NCBI RefSeq assembly: GCF_041052385.1
Contig: NZ_CP163439.1
Span: 4,081,001 to 4,145,000 of the forward strand
DNA length: 64,000 nt
DNA from: Streptomyces sp. R28
GTDB taxonomy: Bacteria > Actinomycetota > Actinomycetes > Streptomycetales > Streptomycetaceae
Direction: 5' to 3'
Shown here: positions 50,719 to 59,527 of the stretch, one piece after another
Layout of the letters: each line of letters opens with the position of its first letter
How positions within the stretch are numbered: position 1 is the stretch's first letter
Notes under the pieces: model-generated
Seen by the model: the letters and a program-made list of their open reading frames with translations, nothing else
Databases searched by the model: none
Told to the model about the DNA's origin: nothing
Position numbers and translations under genes: made by a program

Positions 50719-52269
50719 TCAGCCCGCGACGAACGTACGCGCCGCCTTGTCGTGCCAGCACTGGTGCCACGGCCGGTCGAACAGGCACCACAACACGCCG
50801 ACGACCCCGATGCCGAGCAGGCCGGGGATGCTGTAGACGAGCCAGCGGCGCAGTGCGGGACCGAAGGTCGGAGGCTCGTGGGCCTCGATGTCCCGCACCT
50901 CCAGACCGAGCACCTTCTTGCCCAGCGTGCGGCCCCACTTGACGGTGGGCACGACCTCGTAGACGAGGCCGAACAGGAGCAGGACGGCCAGGACGATGCC
51001 GAGGTACATCGAGGTCGTGCCGTCCAGCAACCAGACGGTGACCGTCTCGCCGGAGAGCTTGGCGGCGTCGATCTTGTCGTTGACGTGGTCGAGCGCCTGG
51101 CTGCCGAGCGGCACGGCGGCCACCGCGGTGACGGCGCCCAGCACGACGGTGTCCAGCAGCCGCGCGGCCAGCCGCTTGCCGAGGCCGGCGGGGCGGGCGG
51201 CGGCCTGGCGCCTGGCGGCCGCCTGGAAGATGTCCTCGACCGGGGGCTTCCAGGGGGCGACCGGCTGTTCGTCGCCGGACGGTCCCGCGAGCCGGTGGAC
51301 CTGCTGCGCCCAGGAGGACTGACCGCCGCCGGCACCGGCGCTCATGGGCGCGGCGGACGCCGCGGCCGCGGACGGGGGGCCGGACTGCTGGGGGACGGTC
51401 GGGGCGGCCTGCTGCGGGCCGGAGAGGGCCGTGGGGGCGGCACCGGCCGCCTGGGCGGCAGTCCCGGCCTGAGCGCCCGTCTGAGGCTGTCCCTGGGGCT
51501 GTCCCTGGGGCTGTCCCTGGGCCACCGCGGCGCGCTCGGCGGCGGCCTTCCCGGCGCCGAAGCCGGGGCCCTGCGGGGCGCCGGCCGCCGAGGGGTGGTG
51601 AGCATCCGGATGTGCGGCGCCCGGGCCGGCGGACGCGCCCGTGCTCCCGCCCTGCGCCCCGGCCGCCCCGCCCTGCTGCGCCGTGCGCGGGGACAGCGCG
51701 CGGATGGCCATGGTGCCGTCGGCGGGCGCCGACCCGGCGGGGTTCGGGATACGGGGAGTGGCCTGCCCCGCGGCGCCGGACGCCGGCGCTCCCCCGGGCT
51801 CCGCGACCGGCCGGCGGATCATGAACGTGTCACCGGAGGCGCCGCCCCCGGCGCCCGCGTCCGGCTCGCCCGGGTCCCTCGGGTCGGCGCCCTGCTGGGC
51901 ACCCCAGGAGACGCGGCGGTCCTGGTCGCCGCCGAAGCCGGACTGATGGACGGAGTCGGCTCCCCAGGCCGACGCCGGCTCCGGGCGGCTGCCGTGCTGG
52001 GCGTCGGCCTGCGGGGGCGCCTGGGCCGGGTCCTCGTCGAAGAAGTGCGGGCCCGTCTCCTCGACCGGGGCGGCCGGGGCCGACGCGGCCTGACCCGGGT
52101 CCGCGCCCGGGGGCGGGGCGAGCGATTCGCCGTCCGTCGGCGCCGGACGGCTGGTGCCCGGTACCCAGGAGGCACCGTTCCAGTACCGGACATATCCAGG
52201 AATGGACGGGTCCGGGTAATACCCTTCGCGGGGCCTGTCGTCACCTGGGGCCGGGGTTGGGGCGCTCAT
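50719..52269 (-). CDS. RDD family membrane protein with DUF2510 N-terminus (second)
   Basis: 516 aa from ATG 52269. N-terminal DUF2510-like motif EGYYPDPSIPGYVRYWNGAS. A long disordered Pro/Ala/Gln linker (GQPQGQPQGQPQ) spans about 60-340. The C-terminal RDD domain (KRLAARLLDTVVLGAVTAVA, VKWGRTLGKKVLGLEVRDI) ends in a helical region. Much longer than the neighbour RDD; the tail may recruit other proteins. Function unknown. Confidence 0.87.
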   Translation of the reverse strand: MSAPTPAPGDDRPREGYYPDPSIPGYVRYWNGASWVPGTSRPAPTDGESLAPPPGADPGQAASAPAAPVEETGPHFFDEDPAQAPPQADAQHGSRPEPASAWGADSVHQSGFGGDQDRRVSWGAQQGADPRDPGEPDAGAGGGASGDTFMIRRPVAEPGGAPASGAAGQATPRIPNPAGSAPADGTMAIRALSPRTAQQGGAAGAQGGSTGASAGPGAAHPDAHHPSAAGAPQGPGFGAGKAAAERAAVAQGQPQGQPQGQPQTGAQAGTAAQAAGAAPTALSGPQQAAPTVPQQSGPPSAAAASAAPMSAGAGGGQSSWAQQVHRLAGPSGDEQPVAPWKPPVEDIFQAAARRQAAARPAGLGKRLAARLLDTVVLGAVTAVAAVPLGSQALDHVNDKIDAAKLSGETVTVWLLDGTTSMYLGIVLAVLLLFGLVYEVVPTVKWGRTLGKKVLGLEVRDIEAHEPPTFGPALRRWLVYSIPGLLGIGVVGVLWCLFDRPWHQCWHDKAARTFVAG

Positions 52270-52531
52270 GTCCGTCGTCCGGTATCTGCTCGAGGGTCGA
52301 TTGGGGGCCTCCACATCTATCAGACCGGCGCAACAAGCACCGCCAGTCCCGTAGGACCCGCTCCTTTCCGGGCAAGCTCGTACACGTACTTCACATGTAC
52401 GGAACCGCTCCGGGAACAGGCCGGAAAAAAGTTCTGCGAACCCGCGTAATGATCCACCCCTGTCCTCGCTCTCCACTCGTACGGGCCCGCCCGCAGGACC
52501 CGCACGCGTCACGAGAGAGGACACCCACGCC

Positions 52532-52945
52532 ATGCATCACGCCGTCGTAGAGCGCGAACTGGAGCTCAAGCTCATCCTGTCGCCCGAGCGCCGCGTCCCC
52601 GTCCCGGCCCGGCTGAGCTACCACAGCGAGGATCCGTACGCCGTCCACGTCGCCTTCCACATCAACTCCGAGCACCCCGTGTACTGGACCTTCTCCCGCG
52701 ATCTGCTGGTCGAGGGGGTGTTCCGGCCGTGCGGGCACGGGGACGTGCGGGTGTGGCCGACGAAGGTCGAGGGCCGCAGCGTCGTGCTCATGGGCCTGAG
52801 TTCGCCCGACGGGGACGCCCTGCTGGAGGCGCCGGCGGCGCAGGTGTCGGCCTGGCTGGAGCGGACGCTCAGGGTGGTGCCCCCGGGGACCGAGGGCAAG
52901 CAGCTGGGGATCGACGACGCGCTCGACCAGTTGCTCGCCCAGTGA
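52532..52945 (+). CDS. ssgG: SsgA-like protein, SsgG type
   Basis: 137 aa with strong SALP signature: VPARLSYHSEDPYAVHVAFH, YWTFSRDLLVEGVFRPCGHG, DVRVWPTKVEGRSVVLMGLS, DALLEAPAAQVSAWLERTLR. SsgG helps place sporulation septa in S. coelicolor. Assigned from conserved neighbours (RDD genes, FAD oxidase, hpd) as at SCO2924, which I recall. RBS AGAGGA before ATG. Confidence 0.87.
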   Translation: MHHAVVERELELKLILSPERRVPVPARLSYHSEDPYAVHVAFHINSEHPVYWTFSRDLLVEGVFRPCGHGDVRVWPTKVEGRSVVLMGLSSPDGDALLEAPAAQVSAWLERTLRVVPPGTEGKQLGIDDALDQLLAQ

Positions 52946-52968
52946 GCCGTACCGACCGAAGGGACGGG

Positions 52969-54369
52969 TCAGAACAGCTTGCCCGGATTCAGGATGCCCA
53001 GCGGGTCGAAGGCCTGCTTGATCGCCCGCTGCATCTCGATCCCGACGGGGCCGATCTCGCGCGCCAGCCACTCCTTCTTCAGGACGCCCACGCCGTGCTC
53101 GCCGGTGATCGTGCCGCCGAGTTCCAGGCCGAGGGCCATGATCTCGTCGAAGGACTCGCGGGCGCGCCGGGACTCGTCGGGGTCGGCCGCGTCGAAGCAC
53201 ACGGTCGGGTGGGTGTTGCCGTCTCCTGCGTGCGCGACGACCCCGATGGTGAGCTGGTGCTTGTCGGCGATCCGCTCGACGCCTTCGATGAGGTCGCCGA
53301 GCCGGGACCGGGGCACGCACACGTCGTCGATCATCGTCACGCCCCGCACCGCTTCGAGCGCGGTCAGGGACAACCGCCGTGCCTGGAGGAGGAGTTCGGA
53401 CTCGGCCGCGTCGTCCGCCGGGACCACCTGGGTGGCGCCGGCCGCCTCGCACAGCGCCCCGACGGCGGCGAGGTCGGGGGCGGGGTCCGGGGTGTCGAAG
53501 GCGGCGAGGAGGAGGGCCTCCGTCGTCTCCGGCAGTCCCATGTTCGCGATGTTGTTGACCGCTTTGACCGTCGTACGGTCCATCAGTTCGAGCAGTGACG
53601 GGACGTGTCCGCCGGCCATGATCCGGCACACGGCGTCGCAGGCGGCGGCCGCGGACGCGAACTCGGCGGCGAGGACCAGCTGCTGCGGCGGCTGCGGCTT
53701 GAGCGCCAGGACGGCCCGGACGACGACGCCGAGCGAGCCCTCGGAGCCGACGAAGAGGCGGGTCAGGTCGTATCCCGCGACACCCTTGGCCGTACGCCGG
53801 CCCGTGGACATCAGGCGTCCGTCGGCGAGGACGACGTCCAGGCCGAGGACGTACTCGGCCGTCACCCCGTACTTCACACAGCACAGGCCGCCCGAGGCGG
53901 TGCCGATGTTGCCGCCGATCGTGCACATCTCCCAGCTGGAGGGGTCCGGCGGGTAGCAGAGGCCCACTTCGTTGACCGCGCGGGAGAGGGCGGCGTTGAT
54001 GACGCCGGGCTCGACGACCGCGATGCGGTCGACCGGGTTGATCTCCAGGATGCGGTCCATCTTGGTCAGGGACAGCGCGATGCAGCCGTCGGAGGCGTTG
54101 GCCCCGCCCGACAGGCCCGTGCGGGCGCCCTGCGGGACGACGGGGACGCGCAGCTCGGTGGCGGTGCGCATGACGTGCTGGACCTCTTCGACGGTGCGCG
54201 GCAGGACGACCACGGCGGGGGCGCCGGCCGGGCAGAAGCTGGCCATGTCGTTGGCGTAGGAGCCCGTGACGTCGGGGTCGGTCAGGACGGCCTCGGCGGG
54301 CAGACCCGCGAGCAGCCGCTCGGTGAGGTCACCCCGGGCCTGGTCGGGTGCGGCTTCGGTACGGCTCAT
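52969..54369 (-). CDS. FAD-linked oxidase (glycolate oxidase GlcD / D-lactate dehydrogenase type)
   Basis: 466 aa from ATG 54369; longer frame upstream rejected. FAD-binding PCMH domain: PVVPQGARTGLSGGANASDG, IGGNIGTASGGLCCVKYGVT. C-terminal cap: GVVAHAGDGNTHPTVCFDA and ITGEHGVGVLKKEWLAREIG with metal/substrate His. Oxidises a 2-hydroxy acid; which (glycolate, D-lactate, D-2-hydroxyglutarate) cannot be told. Confidence 0.9.
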   Translation of the reverse strand: MSRTEAAPDQARGDLTERLLAGLPAEAVLTDPDVTGSYANDMASFCPAGAPAVVVLPRTVEEVQHVMRTATELRVPVVPQGARTGLSGGANASDGCIALSLTKMDRILEINPVDRIAVVEPGVINAALSRAVNEVGLCYPPDPSSWEMCTIGGNIGTASGGLCCVKYGVTAEYVLGLDVVLADGRLMSTGRRTAKGVAGYDLTRLFVGSEGSLGVVVRAVLALKPQPPQQLVLAAEFASAAAACDAVCRIMAGGHVPSLLELMDRTTVKAVNNIANMGLPETTEALLLAAFDTPDPAPDLAAVGALCEAAGATQVVPADDAAESELLLQARRLSLTALEAVRGVTMIDDVCVPRSRLGDLIEGVERIADKHQLTIGVVAHAGDGNTHPTVCFDAADPDESRRARESFDEIMALGLELGGTITGEHGVGVLKKEWLAREIGPVGIEMQRAIKQAFDPLGILNPGKLF

Positions 54370-54469
54370 GATCACAGCGTGACACCCGGGGCCATCGGTG
54401 TGAACCCCACGTACGGCAGCCGGCGGCGGACGGGTGTGGTCGTCGTATTGACGCACGGTTTCACGCACA

Positions 54470-56026
54470 GTGAGCGCCATGGAGAACAGCGCCACCGAGA
54501 ACAGCGCCGCGGAGCACGACGCCTCGACGAACGACGCTTCGGAGAACGACGCCGCGGAGCACGACGCCTCGAAGAACGAGAACGACGCCGGTGAGAACGA
54601 GCAGCCCGCGCCGGACCGCTCGCGCATCCGACGTCGGGTGCTGATCGCCGCGGTGGCGGGGTGTGCCGTGCTCGGCGGGATGCTGGCGCTGCTGCCGTGG
54701 GGGCCGGCCGGGACGCGGGCGGCCGCCCCACCGGCGCCGGGTGCGCAGGCGCTCACCGCGGTCACCACGGGTGTGCCGGCCGCGCTGCCCGATCTGGCGG
54801 TGCTGATCGACGAGCGCGAGGCCCACCTGCGGACGCATCCCAAGGACGCCCACTCGTGGGCGGTGCTGGGCGCCGCGTATGTGGAACGGGGGCGGCGGAC
54901 CGCGGAGCCGGTGAACTACCCGAAGGCGGAGAAGGCGCTGCGTACGTCGCTGAAGGTGCGGGCGAGGAACGCCGAGGCGCTGGACGGCATGGCGGCGCTG
55001 GCGAACGCGCGGCGGGACTTCCGGGCGGCGCTGACGTGGGGCGAGGCGGCGCTTCAGGTGAACCGGAAGCGGTGGACGACGTATCCGCAGCTGATCGACG
55101 CGTACACGGGGCTGGGCGAGTACAAGGCGGCCAAGCGGACCCTGGACCGGCTGCTGAAGCTGCGCTCGGGGCCGGCGGTGCAGGCGCGGGCGGCGGCCGT
55201 CTACCGGGACCGGGGCCGCCGTGAGGACGCGGCGGCGGCGCTGTCCGACGCGGCGGGGGCCGCCGAGGCACCGGCCGAGCGGGCGGCGTATCTCGAACGG
55301 GCCGGTCAGCTCGCCTGGGAACGCGGCGACCTGGACGTGGCGCTGCGCCACTTCCAGGAGGCGGTACGCCTCGACCCCGACCAGCGGGCCGCGCTCGCCG
55401 GGCAGGGGCGGACGCTGGCGGCGCTGGGCCGCACCACGGAGGCGCTGAACGCCTACCGGGTGGCGCTCGCCAAGCAGCCGTGTCCCCAGTACGCGCTGGA
55501 ACTGGGCGAGTTGTACGAGTCGCTGGGGCTGGGGCAGGCGGCCCGGGTGCAGTACGACCTGCTGCGGGAGCGGGCGGCGCGGGCCGCGGCGGCCGGGGTG
55601 GACGAGGAACTGGTGCTGGGCCTCTTCGAGGCGGACCACGGCGACGTACCCTCCGCGGTACGGCGGCTGCGGACCGAGTGGCGGCGCCAGCCCGGCATCG
55701 CGGTGGCCGACGCGCTGGGGTGGGCGCTGCACCAGGCCGGGGAGGACAAGGAGGCGCTGAAGTTCGCCAGGATCGCGACCGACAAGGCACGTGGCGGTGG
55801 GGTGCGCAGTGCTCCGTACGTGTATCACCGGGCGATGATCGAGCGGGACTTGGAGCTGGCGGGGCCCGCGCGGCGGCATCTGCAGGAGGCGCTGCGGATC
55901 AATCCGCACTTCTCGCCGACGCGGGTGCCGCTGGCCACGGCGGCGTTGGAGGAGCTGGGCGAGCCGTCGGTGAAGGACGTACCGGAGATGGACGCGCAAG
56001 TGGACGCGAAGCCGCGAAAGGGGTGA
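54470..56026 (+). CDS. Membrane-anchored tetratricopeptide repeat protein
   Basis: 518 aa, GTG 54470 or ATG 54479. The first about 45 residues are an Asn/Asp/Glu/Ala repeat (NDASENDAAEHDASKNENDA). One helix (VLIAAVAGCAVLGGMLALLP) anchors it. The rest is TPR units (DAHSWAVLGAAYVERGRRTA, ERGDLDVALRHFQEAVRLDP, YHRAMIERDLELAGPARRHL). TPRs hold protein complexes, here outside or inside depending on topology. The N-terminal repeats have no homology I recognise. Confidence 0.85.
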   Translation: MSAMENSATENSAAEHDASTNDASENDAAEHDASKNENDAGENEQPAPDRSRIRRRVLIAAVAGCAVLGGMLALLPWGPAGTRAAAPPAPGAQALTAVTTGVPAALPDLAVLIDEREAHLRTHPKDAHSWAVLGAAYVERGRRTAEPVNYPKAEKALRTSLKVRARNAEALDGMAALANARRDFRAALTWGEAALQVNRKRWTTYPQLIDAYTGLGEYKAAKRTLDRLLKLRSGPAVQARAAAVYRDRGRREDAAAALSDAAGAAEAPAERAAYLERAGQLAWERGDLDVALRHFQEAVRLDPDQRAALAGQGRTLAALGRTTEALNAYRVALAKQPCPQYALELGELYESLGLGQAARVQYDLLRERAARAAAAGVDEELVLGLFEADHGDVPSAVRRLRTEWRRQPGIAVADALGWALHQAGEDKEALKFARIATDKARGGGVRSAPYVYHRAMIERDLELAGPARRHLQEALRINPHFSPTRVPLATAALEELGEPSVKDVPEMDAQVDAKPRKG

Positions 56027-56039
56027 GCGGGCGGGCCCC

Positions 56040-56903
56040 TCAGGCCGCGCGTGGCTTGTAGTAGATCGAGAACCTGCGCGCCCCCTCCGGGCCGGACGCG
56101 AGCCCCAGGCACAGCCGTGCCCCGGAGCCGTGGGGGCGGACGGCCAGGCCCTCCGGTTCGCGGTGGTCGAGGGAGTGGCCGGCCTCGGTGCGCTGCTGGT
56201 CGAGGAGTTCGCCGGTGCGGATGTCGAGGCAGGAGATGTGGGCGTTGCCGCGCTTGGCGGGCGGGTTGGTCTTGGCGTGGTAGGCGGTGCCGGCCAGTTG
56301 GTAGAGGTGGTCGCCGTCCAGGGCGTACCCCTGGAAGGGGATCTCGGCCTTGGGGTGCGCGCCGGTCTGCGGGAAGTCGGCGACCGGGGCGGAGTAGTCG
56401 CGGGCGACGAAGGCGTCGAGGTCCCAGACGCGGTAGCGGGGCTTGTCGTCGATGCGATGGCGTACGGCGATGCGCCGCGAGGTCATGCAGACGGACGGCT
56501 GGTTGTGGGTGGAGCCCGGGATCGGGTTGCGGACCTTGACGTCCTCCCGCGTGCGGACGGCGCCGTCGAAGAAGCGGAACCGGGTGACGCCCTGGCCGTA
56601 GCCGCCCTTGGCGTCGGCCTCGGTCCAGATCCACACCGTGCCGTCGGGATCGTTCTGCACGCCCATGCTGACGCCGTGCCCGAAGCCCTGGAGGTACATG
56701 TGGCCCAAGCGCTTGCCCGCGAGGTCGAGCTTGTTCAGGCACAGGTGACCGGCGTCGCCGCCGCCCCGCCGCAGCTGAAGGACGTACAGGTGCCGGTTCA
56801 CCTCGTCGAAGGCGAACGACTGCAGGATCGTGGGTTCCCGCAGCGTCGCCTTCTTCCACAGCCAGCGCTCGGACGGTGCGGAAAGGTCGAAACGGTCGGC
56901 CAC
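56040..56903 (-). CDS. TagC/P68 RBP-like beta-propeller protein
   Basis: 287 aa. Repeated W/Y-rich blade-like segments (QSFAFDEVNRHLYVLQLRRG, GVSMGVQNDPDGTVWIWTEA, REPEGLAVRPHGSGARLCLG). Streptomyces proteins of this type are annotated as teichoic-acid biosynthesis protein C or phage-baseplate-like; the fold is a propeller that may bind polymer. No signal peptide seen. Weak assignment of function. Confidence 0.7.
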   Translation of the reverse strand: MADRFDLSAPSERWLWKKATLREPTILQSFAFDEVNRHLYVLQLRRGGGDAGHLCLNKLDLAGKRLGHMYLQGFGHGVSMGVQNDPDGTVWIWTEADAKGGYGQGVTRFRFFDGAVRTREDVKVRNPIPGSTHNQPSVCMTSRRIAVRHRIDDKPRYRVWDLDAFVARDYSAPVADFPQTGAHPKAEIPFQGYALDGDHLYQLAGTAYHAKTNPPAKRGNAHISCLDIRTGELLDQQRTEAGHSLDHREPEGLAVRPHGSGARLCLGLASGPEGARRFSIYYKPRAA

Positions 56904-57003
56904 TGTTCACTCCCGGGTCGTGCGGGCGCCCCCGTGGCGCCCGCACGTCTGGAGAGGCCTCACCGGGCCGATGTGGTTGCGCTTTCTACGAATTCACAGC
57001 TTT

Positions 57004-57063
57004 CGCAGGTATCGCGTTCACCGCAGGTTGCGCATTATTCGCAGGTTGCACGGGTCCGCAGGT
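57004..57063. repeat. Four 18 bp-spaced CGCAGGT repeats
   Basis: CGCAGGT starts at 57004, 57022, 57040 and 57057, embedded in related 18 bp units. The region lies between the hpd stop and the start of the TagC-like gene. Could be binding sites for a factor, or slippage product. Confidence 0.6.
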
Positions 57064-57075
57064 CCCGCACGAGCC

Positions 57076-58221
57076 TCAGAGGTTGCCGCGCTTGGCCTGC
57101 TCCCGCTCGATCGCCTCGAACAGTGCCTTGAAGTTGCCCTTGCCGAAGCCCATCGAGCCGTGCCGTTCGATGATCTCGAAGAAGACGGTCGGGCGGTCCT
57201 GGACCGGCTTGGTGAAGATCTGCAGCAGGTAGCCGTCCTCGTCGCGGTCGGCGAGGATCTTCAGCTCGCGCAGGGTCTCGACGGGGACGCGGGTGTCGCC
57301 GACCCACTCGCCGAGGGTGTCGTAGTACGAGTCGGGGGTGTCGAGGAACGCCACGCCGGCCGCGCGCATCGTCCGTACCGTCGCGACGATGTCGTTCGTG
57401 TTGAGCGCGATGTGCTGGACGCCCGCGCCGCCGTAGAACTCCAGGTACTCGTCGATCTGGGACTTCTTCTTGGCGATGGCGGGCTCGTTGATCGGGAACT
57501 TGACCTTGAGCGTGCCGTCGGCCACGACCTTCGACATCAGCGCGCTGTACTCGGTCGCGATGTCGTCGCCCACGAACTCCTTCATGTTCGTGAAGCCCAT
57601 GACCTTGTTGTAGAAGCCGACCCATTCGTTCATCCGGCCGAGCTCCACGTTGCCGACGCAGTGGTCGATGGCCTGGAAGGTGCGCTGGGCGGGCGGTTCG
57701 ACCATCGGCGCGGCGGAGACGTAGCCGGGGAGGTACGGGCCCTCGTAGGCGGTGCGCTCGACGAGGGTGTGGCGGGTCTCGCCGTACGTCGCGATCGCGG
57801 CCAGGACGACGGTGCCGTGCTCGTCCTTCAGCTCGTACGGCTCGGTCACCGAGCGGGCGCCGTGCTCCAGCGCGTAGGCGTACGCGCGGCGGGCGTCCGG
57901 GACCTCGATGGCGAGGTCGATGACGCCGTCGCCGTGCTCGGCCACGTGCTGGGCGAGGAAGTGGCCCCAGGTGGTGGCGGGCTTGATGACGGAGGTGAGG
58001 ACGAAACGGGCGGAGCCGTTCTCCAGCACGTAGCTCGCGGTCTCACGGCTGCCGTTCTCCGGTCCGGAGTAGGCGACCAGCCGCATGCCGAAGGCGGTCG
58101 AGTAGTAGTGCGCCGCCTGCTTGGCGTTGCCCACCGCGAAGACGACCGCGTCCATTCCCTTGACCGGGAAGGGGTCGGCCTGCCGGGCGGTGTCGGGAGT
58201 GTGGTGTGTGGTCTGCGTCAT
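57076..58221 (-). CDS. hpd: 4-hydroxyphenylpyruvate dioxygenase
   Basis: 381 aa. VOC-fold Fe(II) enzyme: QAIDHCVGNVELGRMNEWVG (His ligand), VQHIALNTNDIVATVRTM (His), PTVFFEIIERHGSMGFGKGN (Glu). Converts 4-hydroxyphenylpyruvate to homogentisate in tyrosine breakdown; also enables melanin-like ochronotic pigment. ATG 58221 (longer frame rejected). Divergent from an Lrp regulator 149 bp away that probably senses an amino acid. Confidence 0.96.
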   Translation of the reverse strand: MTQTTHHTPDTARQADPFPVKGMDAVVFAVGNAKQAAHYYSTAFGMRLVAYSGPENGSRETASYVLENGSARFVLTSVIKPATTWGHFLAQHVAEHGDGVIDLAIEVPDARRAYAYALEHGARSVTEPYELKDEHGTVVLAAIATYGETRHTLVERTAYEGPYLPGYVSAAPMVEPPAQRTFQAIDHCVGNVELGRMNEWVGFYNKVMGFTNMKEFVGDDIATEYSALMSKVVADGTLKVKFPINEPAIAKKKSQIDEYLEFYGGAGVQHIALNTNDIVATVRTMRAAGVAFLDTPDSYYDTLGEWVGDTRVPVETLRELKILADRDEDGYLLQIFTKPVQDRPTVFFEIIERHGSMGFGKGNFKALFEAIEREQAKRGNL

Positions 58222-58370
58222 AGGCGCAGCCTCACTCCGGTGCGGCAAGGTGCGCAATAGTTTGGTTTCCCGCTGGGCAATCTGCTCAGTGCCGGACCCA
58301 CTTCGGCGGGCCTTCTGTACAGGATGACCACCTTGAGCGGCGAGGGTCGTCGAGGGAGAGGCGGACGGTC

Positions 58371-58850
58371 GTGGCGATCGATCATCTGGACGGGCGGATC
58401 ATCGTGCTGCTGGCGCGGGAGCCGCGGATCGGGGTGCTGGAGATGTCCCGGCGCCTGGGAGTGGCCCGCGGCACGGTGCAGGCGCGGCTGGACCGGCTTC
58501 AGTCGAACGGAGTCATCCGGGGATTCGGCCCGGAGGTGGATCCGGCCGCGCTCGGATATCCGGTCACCGCCTTCGCCACACTGCAGATCCGGCAGGGGCA
58601 AGGGGCCGACGTACGGGCGCACTTGGCGACCGTGCCGGAGGTGCTGGAGCTGCACACGACCACCGGGACCGGGGACATGATGTGCCGTCTCGTGGCGCGT
58701 TCCAACGCCGATCTCCAGCGTGTGATCGACCGGGTTGTCGGTTTCGATGGGATCGTCCGGGCCTCCACCGCGATCGTGATGGAGAACCCCGTTCCGCTGC
58801 GGATCATCCCGTTGGTGGAGCAGGCGGCCCAGGACCGGGAGAGCAGCTAG
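58371..58850 (+). CDS. Lrp/AsnC-family regulator divergent from hpd
   Basis: 159 aa, standard size. HTH AREPRIGVLEMSRRLGVARG (recognition helix TVQARLDRLQSNG), then RAM domain GYPVTAFATLQIRQGQGADV, VLELHTTTGTGDMMCRLVAR. GTG 58371. The intergenic 58222-58370 has two GGGCAAT/GCGCAAT words about 30 bp apart, possible sites. Likely regulates hpd in response to tyrosine (inference from position). Confidence 0.9.
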   Translation: MAIDHLDGRIIVLLAREPRIGVLEMSRRLGVARGTVQARLDRLQSNGVIRGFGPEVDPAALGYPVTAFATLQIRQGQGADVRAHLATVPEVLELHTTTGTGDMMCRLVARSNADLQRVIDRVVGFDGIVRASTAIVMENPVPLRIIPLVEQAAQDRESS

Positions 58851-58879
58851 CTGGCCACGACCTGGTGGGGTGAGTCCGA

Positions 58880-59527
58880 GTGAGCTTCTGGGAGTACCTG
58901 GCCAACCGTCACCAGCAGCTGCTCACCGACGCCTACCAGCACGCCAGCGCCGTCTTCCAGTGCATGATCGTGGCGACCCTGCTCGGGGTGCTGATCGGGG
59001 TGGCCACTTACCGCAGCGACCTGGCCGGCAACCTCGCCACGACGAGCACCTCGACCATCCTGACCATTCCGTCGCTCGCCATGATCGGTCTGCTCATCCC
59101 GATCGTGGGGCTGGGCGTGGCGCCCACGGTGATCGCCCTGACGCTGTACGGGCTGCTGCCGATCGTGCGCAACTCGATCGTCGGGCTGCGCGGTGTCGAT
59201 CCGTCGCTGGTGGACGCGGCCCGGGGCATCGGGATGTCCCGGCCGGCCCAGCTGCTGCGGGTGGAGCTGCCGCTGGCCTGGCCGCCGATCCTGACCGGGA
59301 TCCGGGTCTCCACGCAGATGCTGATGGGCATCGCGGCGATCGCGGCGTACGCCTCCGGCCCCGGCCTCGGCAATGTGATCTTCCGCGGCCTCGCCTCGCT
59401 GGGCAGCGCGAACGCGCTCAACCAGGTGCTCGCGGGCACCCTCGGGATCATCGTCCTCGCGCTGCTGTTCGACGCCGCGTACGTCCTGCTCGGACGGCTG
59501 ACCATTCCCAGGGGGATCCGTGTCTGA
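58880..59527 (+). CDS. Osmoprotectant ABC transporter permease (OpuCB-like)
   Basis: 215 aa, about five helices. BPD-transport motif VDAARGIGMSRPAQLLRVEL, typical EAA loop. Glycine betaine/choline/carnitine importers have two such permeases. GTG start 58880; overlaps the next gene by 8 bp. First gene of a four-gene operon to 62739, which follows the Lrp gene by 29 bp. Confidence 0.9.
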   Translation: MSFWEYLANRHQQLLTDAYQHASAVFQCMIVATLLGVLIGVATYRSDLAGNLATTSTSTILTIPSLAMIGLLIPIVGLGVAPTVIALTLYGLLPIVRNSIVGLRGVDPSLVDAARGIGMSRPAQLLRVELPLAWPPILTGIRVSTQMLMGIAAIAAYASGPGLGNVIFRGLASLGSANALNQVLAGTLGIIVLALLFDAAYVLLGRLTIPRGIRV

